Origin: Azoarcus sp.
Lineage (GTDB): Bacteria > Pseudomonadota > Gammaproteobacteria > Burkholderiales > Rhodocyclaceae
Assembly (NCBI GenBank): GCA_030604735.1
Contig: JAUVVG010000011.1
Coordinates: forward strand, 1 to 64,000
Direction: 5' to 3'
Length of the DNA: 64,000 bases
The notes below the pieces were generated by a model, which saw only the letters and a program-made list of their open reading frames with translations, had not been told where the DNA came from and did no database searches. The translations under genes and the position numbers were made by a program. Positions 38,530 to 48,488 of this stretch are shown in pieces (the first letter of the stretch is position 1; the number at the start of each line of letters is the position of its first letter).

Positions 38530-40623
38530 TCAGTTCTTCGAGAGACGGGAAATATCGGCCACCTTGTTCATCAGCCCGGCGAGCAGGCTCAGCAAGGCCA
38601 GTCGGTTCTGCCGGGTCAGGGGTTCTTCCGCCATCACCATGACCTGATCGAAGAAACGGTCCACCTCGGCACGCAGCCCGGCCAGCACCAGCAAGGCCTC
38701 GGTGTAGTTCTCGTTCTCGACATGTGAACGCAGCAACGGCGCCACATCGATCACCTTGTGGAACAAGGCACGCTCGGCATCTTCCTGCAACAGAGCGACG
38801 TCGGGCTCGGGCAACACCCCCTCGGCCTTCTTCAGGATATTGACGATGCGCTTGTTTGCCGCGGCCAGCGCCTCCGCCTCGGGCAAGGCACCGAAGTTGC
38901 GCACCGCGTCCAGCTTGGCCGGCACGACGTCGATCCGGGTCGGACGAAGCGACAGCACCGCCTCGACGATGTCGACCGCATGCCCCTGATCCCTTAGCAG
39001 ATTGCGCAAACGTTCGAACATGAAATCGAGCAGCGCGGTCTCGAAGGCCGGCTGGCTCAACAAGTTCTTGTCAAAGCCAGCGGCAGCATCGGCGATCAGT
39101 TCAGCAAGATCCAGCGGCAGCGGCGCTTCGATCAGCATGCGCAACACGCCCAGTGCGGCCCGGCGCAGACCGAACGGATCCTTGTCGCCTGTAGGCAACT
39201 GCCCTATCCCGAAGAAACCGACCAGGGCATCGAGCTTGTCGGCCAGCGACACGGCCAGCGCGACGTTGCCGACCGGCAAGGCGTCGCCCGCGAAACGAGG
39301 CAGGTAATGCGCCGCGATCGCATCGGCCACCACCTCGCTTTCACCGTCGTGGCGTGCGTAGTAGCGCCCCATCACGCCTTGCAACTCCGGAAACTCGCCC
39401 ACCATCTCGGAGACCAGATCCGCCTTCGCAAGCCGCGCCGCGCGGGTCGCGCTGGCGACATCGCCCTGGAGCTTGCCGGCGATGACGCCGGCCAGCCGCT
39501 CCAGACGTCCAACCCGGTCGAACTGACTGCCGAGCTTGTTGTGATAGACCACGGGCGCCAGTCGCGCCAGGCGACTCTCCAGGCTGTGCTTGCGGTCCTG
39601 CTCGAAGAAGAAACGTGCGTCCGCCAGGCGCGGTCGGACGACGCGCTGGTTGCCCTCGATGATTCGCGACGGGTCCGCGACCCGCATGTTCGAGACGATC
39701 AGGAAGCGGTTGAGCAGCTTGCCTTGCTCGTCGAACAACGGGAAGTACTTCTGGTTCGCCCGCATGGTCAGGATCAGACACTCCTGTGGCACGGCCAGGA
39801 ACTCGGTTTCGAACTGACCGACATAGACGCTGGGATGCTCGACGAGGGCTGCGACTTCGTCGAGCAGGTCGCCATACTCGCCGAGCGAGGCCTGCTGTGC
39901 CTGGGCACCGGCGACCAGCAGCGATTCGATCTCGGCGCGACGTGAGGCGAACTCCGGCACCACCTTGCCCTCGGCCAGCAAGGTCGGCTCGTAGGCCTCC
40001 GCGGTCGCCAGCGCGATCTCGCCACGGCTCATGAAACGATGGCCCATCGTGATCCGATCGGCTTGCAAGCCCAGCACACGCCCCGGCACCACATCGGGTC
40101 CGTGCATCATCACCAGCTTGTGCACCGGACGCACGAACTGGACCTCGCTGTCGCCCCATCGCATCAACTTGGGAATCGGCAAGGCCTTGACCGCTTCATT
40201 GACGATGTCGGCGAGCACATCGGCGAGGCGCGCACCCGCTTCCTGGCGGGTGAAGAACAGCGTCTCGGTCTTGCCATCCATCCTGCGCTCGAACTCGGGG
40301 AGGCAATCGGCAGAGATCCCCTTGGCCTCGAGCTTCTTCAACAGCGCGGCGCTGGGCGCGCCGGACGCATCCAAGGCGACCTTGACCGGCATCAGCTTGT
40401 CGGTCACCTCACGGTCGGGCGCCTGTGCCGGAACGCCGGCGACGGTCACGGCCAGTCGGCGTGGCGCGGCAAAGGACCGACCGGTGGCTTCGGCCGGAAT
40501 CAGGCCATGGCGGCGCAGCCCGTCGATGACGGTGGTGGCGAACACCTCGCCCAGGCGGGGCAGCGCCTTCGGCGGCAGTTCTTCGGTCAGCAACTCGACC
40601 AGCACGGCTGCTTTCGACATCAT
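38530..40623 (-). CDS. glyS: Glycyl-tRNA synthetase, beta subunit
   Basis: 697 residues. The N-terminal [13 protein letters not shown] and the HD-like [13 protein letters not shown] region are diagnostic for the bacterial tetrameric GlyRS beta chain; the C-terminal anticodon-binding DALR-type helix bundle ends the protein. Overlaps the glyQ stop by 4 bases. Pairs with GlyQ to charge tRNA-Gly. Confidence 0.98.
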   Translation of the reverse strand: MMSKAAVLVELLTEELPPKALPRLGEVFATTVIDGLRRHGLIPAEATGRSFAAPRRLAVTVAGVPAQAPDREVTDKLMPVKVALDASGAPSAALLKKLEAKGISADCLPEFERRMDGKTETLFFTRQEAGARLADVLADIVNEAVKALPIPKLMRWGDSEVQFVRPVHKLVMMHGPDVVPGRVLGLQADRITMGHRFMSRGEIALATAEAYEPTLLAEGKVVPEFASRRAEIESLLVAGAQAQQASLGEYGDLLDEVAALVEHPSVYVGQFETEFLAVPQECLILTMRANQKYFPLFDEQGKLLNRFLIVSNMRVADPSRIIEGNQRVVRPRLADARFFFEQDRKHSLESRLARLAPVVYHNKLGSQFDRVGRLERLAGVIAGKLQGDVASATRAARLAKADLVSEMVGEFPELQGVMGRYYARHDGESEVVADAIAAHYLPRFAGDALPVGNVALAVSLADKLDALVGFFGIGQLPTGDKDPFGLRRAALGVLRMLIEAPLPLDLAELIADAAAGFDKNLLSQPAFETALLDFMFERLRNLLRDQGHAVDIVEAVLSLRPTRIDVVPAKLDAVRNFGALPEAEALAAANKRIVNILKKAEGVLPEPDVALLQEDAERALFHKVIDVAPLLRSHVENENYTEALLVLAGLRAEVDRFFDQVMVMAEEPLTRQNRLALLSLLAGLMNKVADISRLSKN

Positions 40624-41546
40624 GCGCCCTCCCCGACCGACTGCACCTGCCGCCCAAGCAGCGGAAACCCAAGCGCCTCACGCGAGGCCAGGTAAGCCTG
40701 CGCCACCGCGCGGGACAGGTTGCGGATGCGTCCGATATAAGCTGCACGCTCGGTCACCGAGATCGCGCCCCTGGCATCGAGCAGGTTGAAAGCATGGCCG
40801 GCCTTCAGCACCATTTCATAGGCAGGCAGGGCCAGACTGGCCTCGGTCAGGCGGCGAGCCTCGGCTTCGTAGTTGCCGAACAGCTCGAACAGGAACGGCA
40901 CATTGGCCTCCTCGAAGTTGTAGCGGGATTGCTCGACCTCGTTCTGGTGATAGACACCCCCGTAGGTCACCTGGGTGCCATCCGGGTAAACCGTCCATAT
41001 CAGGTCATAAACATTCTCTACGCCTTGCAGGTACATCGCGAGCCGCTCGATCCCGTAGGTGATCTCGCCCAGCACCGGCTTGCAGTCCAGCCCGCCCACT
41101 TGCTGGAAATAGGTGAACTGGGTGACTTCCATCCCATCCAGCCAGACTTCCCAACCCAGCCCCCAGGCGCCCAGGGTCGGGTTTTCCCAATCGTCCTCGA
41201 CGAAACGGATGTCATGCACCATCGGATCGATGCCAAGCGCACGCAAGGAATCCAGGTAGAGTTCCTGGATGTTCAGCGGCGACGGCTTGAGCGCAACCTG
41301 ATACTGATAGTAGTGCTGGAGGCGGTTCGGGTTTTCGCCATAGCGCCCATCCTTGGGACGGCGCGACGGCTGGACATAGGCCGCATTCCAGGGCTCGGGG
41401 CCGATCGCGCGCAGACAGGTCGCGACATGCGAAGTACCTGCACCGACCTCGAGGTCGATCGGCTGCAGCAGTATGCAACCACGATCGCCCCAGTACTGCT
41501 GAAGCGTCTGGATGATTTGCTGAAAAGTCGGTTTGGTGTGTGACAT
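40620..41546 (-). CDS. glyQ: Glycyl-tRNA synthetase, alpha subunit
   Basis: 308 residues containing the class II catalytic core ([46 protein letters not shown] is the typical N-terminus, in parts: [15 protein letters not shown]). Forms the active site of the alpha2beta2 enzyme. It lies 33 bases after lnt in the same run. Confidence 0.98.
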   Translation of the reverse strand: MSHTKPTFQQIIQTLQQYWGDRGCILLQPIDLEVGAGTSHVATCLRAIGPEPWNAAYVQPSRRPKDGRYGENPNRLQHYYQYQVALKPSPLNIQELYLDSLRALGIDPMVHDIRFVEDDWENPTLGAWGLGWEVWLDGMEVTQFTYFQQVGGLDCKPVLGEITYGIERLAMYLQGVENVYDLIWTVYPDGTQVTYGGVYHQNEVEQSRYNFEEANVPFLFELFGNYEAEARRLTEASLALPAYEMVLKAGHAFNLLDARGAISVTERAAYIGRIRNLSRAVAQAYLASREALGFPLLGRQVQSVGEGA

Positions 41547-41579
41547 GATCCGTTTGACGGCGAGGCAAAGGGTGTGATT

Positions 41580-43103
41580 TTACTGGCTTTCAACGCCCTG
41601 GTCGAAGATTCTCGGCGCACGCCGGTCGGGTGTCAGATCGCGACGACGCCCACGCAGGCCAAGCACGATGGCGACCGCGGCCATCACCAACGCGAACAGA
41701 TCACCCCAGCGTGCGTAAGGGGTCAGGCCGTGGTAGCCCCGGACCGACACTTCGAGCACACCCCGCTCGAACGGTGGCAGCGCTGCGCTGACCTCGCCGT
41801 CCGGCATCACCAGCGCAGTCATGCCGGTATTGGTCGAACGCAGCATCGGACGTCCGGTTTCCAATGCACGCACCCTGGCAATCTGCAAGTGCTGCGGCTG
41901 GGCGAGGGAATCGCCGTACCAGGCGAGATTCGACAGGTTCAACATCAGTGTCGCCTCGGGCAGGCTGCGTATCAGCGCGCGCCCGAACAAATCCTCGTAA
42001 CAGATGTTGATCGCGATCCGCTGCCCGCCCAGCAACATCGGCCGGGAATCCCGGCCGGGCGACTGGTCCGACATCGGAATATCGGCTAGTTTGTAAAACC
42101 AGCCGAACAAGGGCGGCGAATACTCGCCGAACGGGACCAGATGCTGTTTGGCGTAGAACTGGGGGGCGGACACGCCGAGGCTGATGGCCGCGTTGTAGAT
42201 CTTGCCCTGGCCGTCGCGCGAGAACACACCGACCACCAGGTCGCCATTGCGCTCACGGGCCTGGGCTGCGAGCAGGTCCAGATAGCCTTCGGGCAGATAC
42301 TCGACCAACAAGGGCAACGAGGTCTCCGGCAGCACGACCAGGTCGGCATCATGACCGTCGGCCAGGCCAGCATTGATATCCAGCCAGTTCTGCAGCAATT
42401 CGGGCTGCCACTTGAGGTCCTGCTCGATGTGGGTCTGGGCCAGCGCCACCTGCAACGGCTCGCCGGCCGGAGTCGTCCAGGCCACCCGCCCGAGCACGGC
42501 ACCAAGCACGACCAGGGCGACCACCGGCACCACGCCGGCCAAACCCCGTCCGCCCTTTCGCCATGGACTCAACACCAGACAGGCGGCCATCCCAGCGAGC
42601 AGCCCACCGACGGCATAAACACCAACGACCGGGAGCCAGCCGGCCAGTGGGCTGGGCGGGGTTTGCGTATAGCCGACCGCCAACCATGGGAACCCTGTGA
42701 ACACCCAACCACGAGCAAGCTCGGCCACTATCCACAAGCCACCGAACAGAACCGGGCGCAATGCCACAGCCGACGGCCGGAAGCGGACATAAAGCGCGCC
42801 AAGCAAGCCCGGGTAGAGCGCCAGATAAGCGCAGAACAGGAAAATCGCCAGCGCAGCGACCGGCATCGGTACGCCGCCGTACCGATTCAAGGCGACATAA
42901 AGCCATGACACCCCGGCCAGAAAGGCACCCAGCCCCCAGGCGCAGCCGAGCACGAAGCCGGTCCGGGCATGATGGCTTGCCCGCTCGAGCAGGACGAACA
43001 GCGCGCCCAGGCTGAGCAGGATCAGCGGAAAAAGGTCGAATGGAGAAAACGCCAGGACCGAGCCGGCCCCGGCCAGCGCGGCAACTGCCAGCATCCACCG
43101 CAT
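41580..43103 (-). CDS. lnt: Apolipoprotein N-acyltransferase
   Basis: 507 residues: about six N-terminal membrane helices, then a periplasmic nitrilase-like domain. The catalytic triad is visible as LPETSLP (Glu), the lysine in FYAKQHLVPFGEY and the cysteine in INICYEDLF. It adds the third acyl chain to lipoproteins, needed for Lol sorting. One base overlap with corC. It is a nitrilase-fold membrane enzyme of normal length. Confidence 0.97.
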   Translation of the reverse strand: MRWMLAVAALAGAGSVLAFSPFDLFPLILLSLGALFVLLERASHHARTGFVLGCAWGLGAFLAGVSWLYVALNRYGGVPMPVAALAIFLFCAYLALYPGLLGALYVRFRPSAVALRPVLFGGLWIVAELARGWVFTGFPWLAVGYTQTPPSPLAGWLPVVGVYAVGGLLAGMAACLVLSPWRKGGRGLAGVVPVVALVVLGAVLGRVAWTTPAGEPLQVALAQTHIEQDLKWQPELLQNWLDINAGLADGHDADLVVLPETSLPLLVEYLPEGYLDLLAAQARERNGDLVVGVFSRDGQGKIYNAAISLGVSAPQFYAKQHLVPFGEYSPPLFGWFYKLADIPMSDQSPGRDSRPMLLGGQRIAINICYEDLFGRALIRSLPEATLMLNLSNLAWYGDSLAQPQHLQIARVRALETGRPMLRSTNTGMTALVMPDGEVSAALPPFERGVLEVSVRGYHGLTPYARWGDLFALVMAAVAIVLGLRGRRRDLTPDRRAPRIFDQGVESQ

Positions 43104-43948
43104 CAGGCTTGTGGCGACTCGGACGGGGCTGGGGCACGCTCGACGAGCAGGGTATGCACCCGCCGACTGTCGGCTCGCATCACTTGCACCCGCAGGCCAT
43201 CCAGGGCCACCACCTCTCCGCGCTTGGGCAGACGTCCTAGCTGGCGAATGACCAAGCCGCCGACGGTGTCGACATCCTCGTCGCTGAAACTGGTTTCGAA
43301 CGCATGGTTGAAATCGACGATCTCGGTGGTCGCCTTGACCCGATAACGGCCGTTATGGTCGAGCCGAATGCTGTCACCCGCCTCGTCGAAGTCATATTCG
43401 TCCTCGATGTCTCCGACGACCTGCTCGAGCACGTCCTCGATCGTGACCAAGCCAGCCACGCCGCCGTATTCGTCTACAACGATCGCCATGTGGTTGCGGC
43501 TGACCCTGAACTCGCGCAACAGCACATTGAGCCGCTTGGACTCGGGTACGAAGACCGCCGGTCGCAGCATGTCGCGCAGGTCGAACTCGCGCCCGGCGTA
43601 GTAACGCAGCAAATCCTTGGCAAGAAAGATCCCGACCACGTCGTCCTTGCCTTCGCCCACCGCGGGAAAGCGGGAGTGGGCGGTATCCACCACGAAAGAG
43701 GCGATGCGGTCGATCGGATCATCTAGATGGACGACGTCCATCTGGGCCCGCGGAATCATCACTTCGCCGACCTTCATGTCGGACATCTGCAGCGCACCCT
43801 CGATGATCGAAAGCGCATCGGGGTCGATCAAATTGCGGTCGCAGGCCGACCGCAATCGCGCGAGGAGGTCATCGCGATCTTCCGGCTCGCGCGAAAGAAT
43901 GGCCGAAAGTCGCTCGATTAACGACGGCTTACCTGGGGAACTGTCCAT
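43103..43948 (-). CDS. corC: CorC/YbeX-type CBS-domain protein
   Basis: 281 residues, soluble. Two CBS domains (about 65-190, MIPRAQMDVV ... VVDEYGGVAGLVTIEDVLEQVVGDIEDE) and a C-terminal CorC_HlyC domain (RVKATTEIVDFNHAF ... TVGGLVIRQLGRLPKRGEVV). Linked to Mg/Co efflux and, as YbeX, to ribosome metabolism; constant neighbour of ybeY and lnt. Confidence 0.95.
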   Translation of the reverse strand: MDSSPGKPSLIERLSAILSREPEDRDDLLARLRSACDRNLIDPDALSIIEGALQMSDMKVGEVMIPRAQMDVVHLDDPIDRIASFVVDTAHSRFPAVGEGKDDVVGIFLAKDLLRYYAGREFDLRDMLRPAVFVPESKRLNVLLREFRVSRNHMAIVVDEYGGVAGLVTIEDVLEQVVGDIEDEYDFDEAGDSIRLDHNGRYRVKATTEIVDFNHAFETSFSDEDVDTVGGLVIRQLGRLPKRGEVVALDGLRVQVMRADSRRVHTLLVERAPAPSESPQA

Positions 43949-44048
43949 TTAGGCTGCGTGGCAGAAGAACGAGGATTTGAGACCGCCGCCGCCGTGTCAC
44001 CCCGGCAGCCAAGCCAATGCGCACTCCCAAATCCTCGGCCCTCGACAC

Positions 44049-44801
44049 TCACGCAACGTAGGGGTTGGCGTAACCGAGCCGCTCGAGGATATCGATTTCG
44101 AGCGCCTCCATCGCTTCCGCATCGCGCGTGGCCTCATGATCGTATCCCTGCAAATGCAGCATACCATGCACGATCAGATGAGCGAAGTGCGCATCCACCG
44201 CCTTTTGCTGCGCCAGGGCTTCACGCGCAATCACCGGAACGCACAGCACCAGGTCGCCCTGCAAGGGCGAGGCCCGGTCGTTGTCGACATTCACGGCGGC
44301 ATCGGCGGCGTCGTGATAACGGAAGGTCAGCACGTTGGTCGGATAGTCCTTTCCCCGATAGTCCCGGTTCAGCGCCTGCCCTTCCTCCTCGCCGACCAGC
44401 CTGACCGTGACATCGGCGTCCGCCGCGAGCAAGGCCGCCCGGGCCCAGCGGCGGATATGGTGTTTTCTTGGTGCGAGCAGCTTGTCGTCGTCGCTCAGGG
44501 CTTTCTGCACCCGCAGGTTCAACATCGGTTCTGGCTCACTCTGCGGAAGAGCGAGCGGCGGTTCGGCCGCGAGCAGCCCCAGCGCCACCGCGTTGTCCGC
44601 GATGGCAGAAGGACGCAACATCAGGGTTTCACTCTCCGACTCGGCCACCACCTGCAGCGCAGCCGAATCCCCTCCGCCCAGGTTCAACAGCAGACGCCTT
44701 CCGTCACCGAGCAGGATCTCCAGGTGTTCGGCACGACAGCTGGACTGCTGACCGAGCCGATCGGTCACCACCACCTTGAAACCGCGCTTGTTCATACCCA
44801 T
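44049..44801 (-). CDS. ybeY: Endoribonuclease YbeY with N-terminal extension
   Basis: The C-terminal 158 residues (from M93 at 44525) are a complete YbeY: RNRDYRGKDYPTNVLTF-type segment and the zinc site HLIVHGMLHLQGYDHE. YbeY processes 16S rRNA 3' ends and takes part in ribosome quality control. The open frame continues 92 codons upstream to an ATG four bases past phoH, and its codons keep the same GC-rich third positions, so it looks translated. The extension (EHLEILLGDGRRLLLNL ...) has no family I recognise. Start at M93 has only a weak ribosome site; an ATG at 44795 is an alternative upstream start. Confidence 0.85.
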   Translation of the reverse strand: MGMNKRGFKVVVTDRLGQQSSCRAEHLEILLGDGRRLLLNLGGGDSAALQVVAESESETLMLRPSAIADNAVALGLLAAEPPLALPQSEPEPMLNLRVQKALSDDDKLLAPRKHHIRRWARAALLAADADVTVRLVGEEEGQALNRDYRGKDYPTNVLTFRYHDAADAAVNVDNDRASPLQGDLVLCVPVIAREALAQQKAVDAHFAHLIVHGMLHLQGYDHEATRDAEAMEALEIDILERLGYANPYVA

Positions 44802-44804
44802 GAC

Positions 44805-45770
44805 TCAGCTCTCCCGCGTCGGAGCGGCTTGTCGTGTACCCGCCTGATCGTATGCCTCGACGATCCGTGCGACCAGCGGATGGCGCACCACATCCTCGCG
44901 GCCGAACTCGGTGAAGGCGATCCCGCGCACCTTGGAGAGCACCTCGCGTGCCTCGAGCAGCCCACTGCGCTGCCCCTTGGGCAGATCGATCTGGGTCACA
45001 TCGCCGGTGATCACCGCCTTGGCCCCGAAGCCGATGCGGGTCAGGAACATCTTCATCTGCTCGGGCGTGGTGTTCTGAGCCTCGTCAAGAATGATGAAGG
45101 CGTGATTCAGGGTGCGCCCCCGCATGAAGGCGAGCGGGGCGATCTCGATGCTGGCCCGCTCGAACAACTTTGCGACCCGCTCGAAACCCATCAGATCGTA
45201 AAGCGCGTCATAAAGCGGGCGCAGGTAGGGATCGACCTTCTGCGCCAGATCACCCGGCAGAAAACCCAGCCGCTCGCCCGCCTCGACCGCCGGCCGGGTC
45301 AGGATAATCCGCTCGACCAGTTCGCGCTCGAACGCGTCCACGGCGGAGGCCACCGCGAGGTAGGTCTTGCCGGTGCCGGCCGGGCCGACCCCGAAGGTGA
45401 TGTCGTGCGACTGGATGTGACTCAGGTACTCCACTTGCCGCGGCGTGCGGCCATGCAACTCGGTCTTGCGGGTCAACAGCTTGGGCGCGCCCTCGATGAT
45501 CGGCTTGCGGCTGTTGATCTCGACCAGACCGAGCTGGATGTCATCCAGGCTCAAATGCTGGGTCGCCTGCTCGTAGAAAGCCCGCAAGGCCTTGGCCGCC
45601 AGCTGCGACTGGGCCAGGCTTCCGCTCAGCTTGAAGTGCTCGCCACGACGCGAGATGCTGATATCGAACGCGGACTCGATCTGACGCAGGTTCTCGTCCA
45701 GCGCGCCACACAGGTTTGCCAGTCGTTCATTGTCGACCGGCTCCAGCACCACTTCGGTTGCACGCGCCAT
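44805..45770 (-). CDS. ybeZ: PhoH-like ATPase (YbeZ)
   Basis: 321 residues. An N-terminal KH-like region (about 20-90) precedes the PhoH P-loop ATPase: Walker [12 protein letters not shown], then [18 protein letters not shown] and Walker [18 protein letters not shown] phosphate-starvation-induced family member that partners YbeY in ribosome and rRNA processing. Its ATG directly abuts the miaB stop. Confidence 0.95.
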   Translation of the reverse strand: MARATEVVLEPVDNERLANLCGALDENLRQIESAFDISISRRGEHFKLSGSLAQSQLAAKALRAFYEQATQHLSLDDIQLGLVEINSRKPIIEGAPKLLTRKTELHGRTPRQVEYLSHIQSHDITFGVGPAGTGKTYLAVASAVDAFERELVERIILTRPAVEAGERLGFLPGDLAQKVDPYLRPLYDALYDLMGFERVAKLFERASIEIAPLAFMRGRTLNHAFIILDEAQNTTPEQMKMFLTRIGFGAKAVITGDVTQIDLPKGQRSGLLEAREVLSKVRGIAFTEFGREDVVRHPLVARIVEAYDQAGTRQAAPTRES

Positions 45771-47108
45771 TCAGGACTCCCGGGTCACGATCTCGCCGCG
45801 CAAACTGTGCGGCAGTGCTTCGGTAATACGCACATCGACAAATTCGCCAATCAGCCGCGGGTTGGCGGCGAAGTTCACCACCCGGTTGTTTTCGGTGCGA
45901 CCGGCGAGTTCCGCCGGATTCTTGCGCGAACGCCCCTCGACCAGGATGCGCTCGGTGCGTCCGACCATGGCTTCGCTGATCACCATCGCCTGCTCTTCGA
46001 TCCGCTTCTGCAAGCGGGCGAGCCAGCGCAGCTTGGTCTCCTGAGGCACCGGGTCGGCGAGGTCCGAAGCGGGCGTACCGGGGCGCGCGCTATAAACGAA
46101 GGAGAACGAAGCATCGAAGCCGACCTCGTCGATCAGGCGCATCGTCTTCTCGAAGTCTTCCTCGCTCTCACCAGGGAAACCCACGATGAAATCCGAGGAC
46201 AATGACAGATCAGGCCGTGCCGCGCGCAGCTTGCGCACCACCGACTTGTACTCCAGTACCGAATATCCCCGTTTCATTGCGGCCAGCACCCGGTCCGACC
46301 CGGACTGGACCGGCAGATGCAGATGGCCAACCAGTTTGGGAATCTTTTCGTAGGCATCGAACACCCGCTGCGACATCTCGCGCGGATGCGAGGTGGTGTA
46401 TCGCAGGCGCTCGACGCCCGGAATCTCGGCGACGCATTCGAGCAGGAACGCGAAATCGCCAAGCTCGCCCCCGGCGCGGGTGATCTCACCCCGCCAGGCA
46501 TTGACGTTCTGGCCGAGCAAGGTGATCTCCTTGACCCCCTGCTCGGCCAGCCCGGCAATCTCGGCCAGGATGTCGTCGAGCGGACGGGACACTTCCTCAC
46601 CGCGGGTATAGGGCACGACACAGAAGGTGCAGTACTTCGAGCAACCCTCCATGATCGAGACGAACGCGCTCGCCCCCTCGACCCGTGCGGGCGGCATGTT
46701 GTCGAACTTCTCGATCTCCGGGAACGAGATATCCACCTGAGCCCGTCCGCTGCGCCGACGCTGGTCGATGAGTTGCGGCAGGCGATGCAGCGTCTGCGGC
46801 CCGAACACCAGATCCACATACGGCGCCCGCGCGACGATCGCGTCGCCTTCCTGACTGGCGACACATCCACCCACCCCGATGATCAACCCGGGCTTGGACG
46901 CCTTCAGATGCTTGACCCGACCGAGGTCGTGAAACACCCTTTCCTGCGCCTTCTCGCGCACCGAGCAGGTGTTGAAGAGAATCACGTCCGCTTCTTCCGG
47001 ATTATCCGTCTTCTCCATCGGCTCCTGCATTCCGAGCACATCCGCCATCTTGTCGGAGTCGTACTCGTTCATCTGGCAGCCGAAGGTTCGGATATAGAGT
47101 TTCTTCAT
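45771..47108 (-). CDS. miaB: tRNA-2-methylthio-N6-dimethylallyladenosine synthase
   Basis: 445 residues. An N-terminal UPF0004 domain with three cluster cysteines (C11, then those in [11 protein letters not shown] and GVGGCVASQ), the radical-SAM CxxxCxxC (CSKYCTFC), and a C-terminal TRAM domain. Adds the ms2 group at A37 of tRNAs reading U-starting codons. First gene of the miaB-ybeZ-ybeY-corC-lnt-glyQS-gmhB-plsC run. Confidence 0.97.
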   Translation of the reverse strand: MKKLYIRTFGCQMNEYDSDKMADVLGMQEPMEKTDNPEEADVILFNTCSVREKAQERVFHDLGRVKHLKASKPGLIIGVGGCVASQEGDAIVARAPYVDLVFGPQTLHRLPQLIDQRRRSGRAQVDISFPEIEKFDNMPPARVEGASAFVSIMEGCSKYCTFCVVPYTRGEEVSRPLDDILAEIAGLAEQGVKEITLLGQNVNAWRGEITRAGGELGDFAFLLECVAEIPGVERLRYTTSHPREMSQRVFDAYEKIPKLVGHLHLPVQSGSDRVLAAMKRGYSVLEYKSVVRKLRAARPDLSLSSDFIVGFPGESEEDFEKTMRLIDEVGFDASFSFVYSARPGTPASDLADPVPQETKLRWLARLQKRIEEQAMVISEAMVGRTERILVEGRSRKNPAELAGRTENNRVVNFAANPRLIGEFVDVRITEALPHSLRGEIVTRES

Positions 47109-47126
47109 GCTCTCTCAGTCTTTCTG

Positions 47127-47156
47127 TTGACGCTGTGTTTTGAAAAACGATATATT
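47127..47156 (+). promoter_or_regulatory. Promoter of the tRNA-Met gene
   Basis: TTGACG (47127-47132), an 18-base spacer and TATATT (47151-47156) on the plus strand, placing the start of transcription near 47163, six bases before the mature tRNA. The site lies in the 60-base gap between the divergent miaB and tRNA genes. Confidence 0.75.
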
Positions 47157-47168
47157 AGCAGGCTTGTT

Positions 47169-47245
47169 GGTGATGTAGCTCAGACGGTTAGAGCGATGGA
47201 TTCATAACCCATAGGTCGGCGGTTCGATTCCGCCCATCACCACCA
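47169..47245 (+). tRNA. tRNA-Met (anticodon CAT)
   Basis: The cloverleaf is complete: acceptor GGTGATG with CATCACC, a D arm with GCTC/GAGC, anticodon loop TTCATAA with CAT, a T arm with GGTTCGATTCC, discriminator A and an encoded CCA. The closing pair of the anticodon stem is A-C rather than a standard pair. It is not initiator-like in its stem. A CAT anticodon could also mark a lysidine-modified tRNA-Ile2; sequence alone does not settle this. Confidence 0.9.
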
Positions 47246-47639
47246 ATCTGATTTTCCTTTGATTCAAGGGCTTGGGCAACCAGGCCCTTGGTCGTTCACG
47301 GCCCGAAATCTCGTTTGGGACGATTTCTGACAGCGAATCTGACAAAGCCGGTGCAGCCAAGTGCCATCGCGCGCAAAACAAAGCAGTCGAGGTGAAGAGA
47401 CGGCGTTCTATCCATGTACGCGTGCAGTCCTGCAACCCACTTTCAGCGCAAGCAGATGACTGTCGTCAGAGCCTAACAACCACCTTGCTTGCGGCCGCGA
47501 GCACTGCATGAATGCACGCGACGGCCTGCTGGTCCTGCATCGGGTCATCACGCACCGCAGTTCAACCCGTTTCAATCCTTGCCTCGGACGCCAGCCTGTT
47601 AGAATCTCGCCGGCACGTTTTACCCTGCTCAAAGGCAAC
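47246..47639. other. Non-coding gap with one GNRA-capped hairpin
   Basis: No gene is recognised in these 394 bases. CAAGGGCTTGG (47265-47275) pairs with CCAGGCCCTTG (47280-47290) through 11 positions, one of them G-T, closing a GCAA tetraloop. It starts 20 bases after the tRNA CCA and could terminate or stabilise the tRNA transcript, although no T-run follows. The remainder is lower in GC than its neighbours and may be remnant sequence. Confidence 0.6.
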
Positions 47640-48434
47640 ATGACACCCCTCAAGACCCTGGTCGAATCCGCCGCATTTCAACGTTTCGTGATCGTTGTGA
47701 TCGTGATCAACGCAATCACGCTCGGACTGGAAACCTCGCCCGCCGCGGTCGCGGCGGCGGGTGGACTTCTCACGGTGCTCGACAAGGCAGCGCTGACCGT
47801 GTTCGTGGTCGAGATCGCGCTCAAGCTGATCGTCTATCGGCACAACTTCTTCCGCGACGGGTGGAACGTGTTTGATTTCCTGATCGTCGGGATCACGCTT
47901 GCTCCGACCGGCGAGGGCGTGGCGGTATTGCGCGCACTGCGCATCCTCCGTGCGCTGCGCCTGGTCTCGGTGGTACCGTCGATGCGCAAGGTCGTCAATG
48001 CCCTGCTGAAGGCGATCCCCGGGATGACCTCGGTACTGACCCTGTTGCTGCTGGTGTTCTATGTCGCCGCGGTCATGTCGACCAAGCTCTTCGGTGCCTC
48101 CTTTCCGGACTGGTTCGGCACCATGGGCGCATCGTTCTACACCCTGTTCCAGGTCATGACGCTGGAGTCCTGGTCGATGGGTATCGTACGACCGGTGATG
48201 GATGTCTATCCGCTGGCCTGGCTATTCTTCATCGTGTTCATTCTGCTGACGACCTTCGCGGTGCTGAACCTCTTCATCGCGATCGTCGTCGATGCGATGA
48301 GCGTGACCGATCACAAGGAACAGGAGGAGACGCGGTCACTGGTGAGCTCCGACCACGAGGAACTGATGACCGAGTTGCGTGCGCTACGCGGAGAGATTGC
48401 CGAACTACGCCGGGATCGCATCCCGCCCGCATAA
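47640..48434 (+). CDS. Bacterial voltage-gated sodium channel (NaChBac/NavAb family)
   Basis: 264 residues, six membrane segments. S4 carries four arginines at three-residue spacing (R98, R101, R104, R107). The pore has the sodium-selective filter TLESW (174-178) followed by SMGIVRP, almost the NavAb sequence. S6 (about 195-220) ends in a polar neck and a C-terminal coiled coil (about 238-260) for tetramer assembly. AAAGG precedes the ATG at 47640. Such channels mediate sodium entry linked to motility, chemotaxis and pH control in marine and alkaliphilic bacteria. It converges on ftsX. Confidence 0.95.
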   Translation: MTPLKTLVESAAFQRFVIVVIVINAITLGLETSPAAVAAAGGLLTVLDKAALTVFVVEIALKLIVYRHNFFRDGWNVFDFLIVGITLAPTGEGVAVLRALRILRALRLVSVVPSMRKVVNALLKAIPGMTSVLTLLLLVFYVAAVMSTKLFGASFPDWFGTMGASFYTLFQVMTLESWSMGIVRPVMDVYPLAWLFFIVFILLTTFAVLNLFIAIVVDAMSVTDHKEQEETRSLVSSDHEELMTELRALRGEIAELRRDRIPPA

Positions 48435-48488
48435 GGGGCGACAAATTCGAACCCACCTGTGTCTTGTGTATCGCTTGCACGGACCCGT

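Noticed and set aside
47202-47435. 77-codon minus-strand frame ending across tRNA-Met
   Set aside because: The typical spurious frame read through a tRNA gene; no coding signals.
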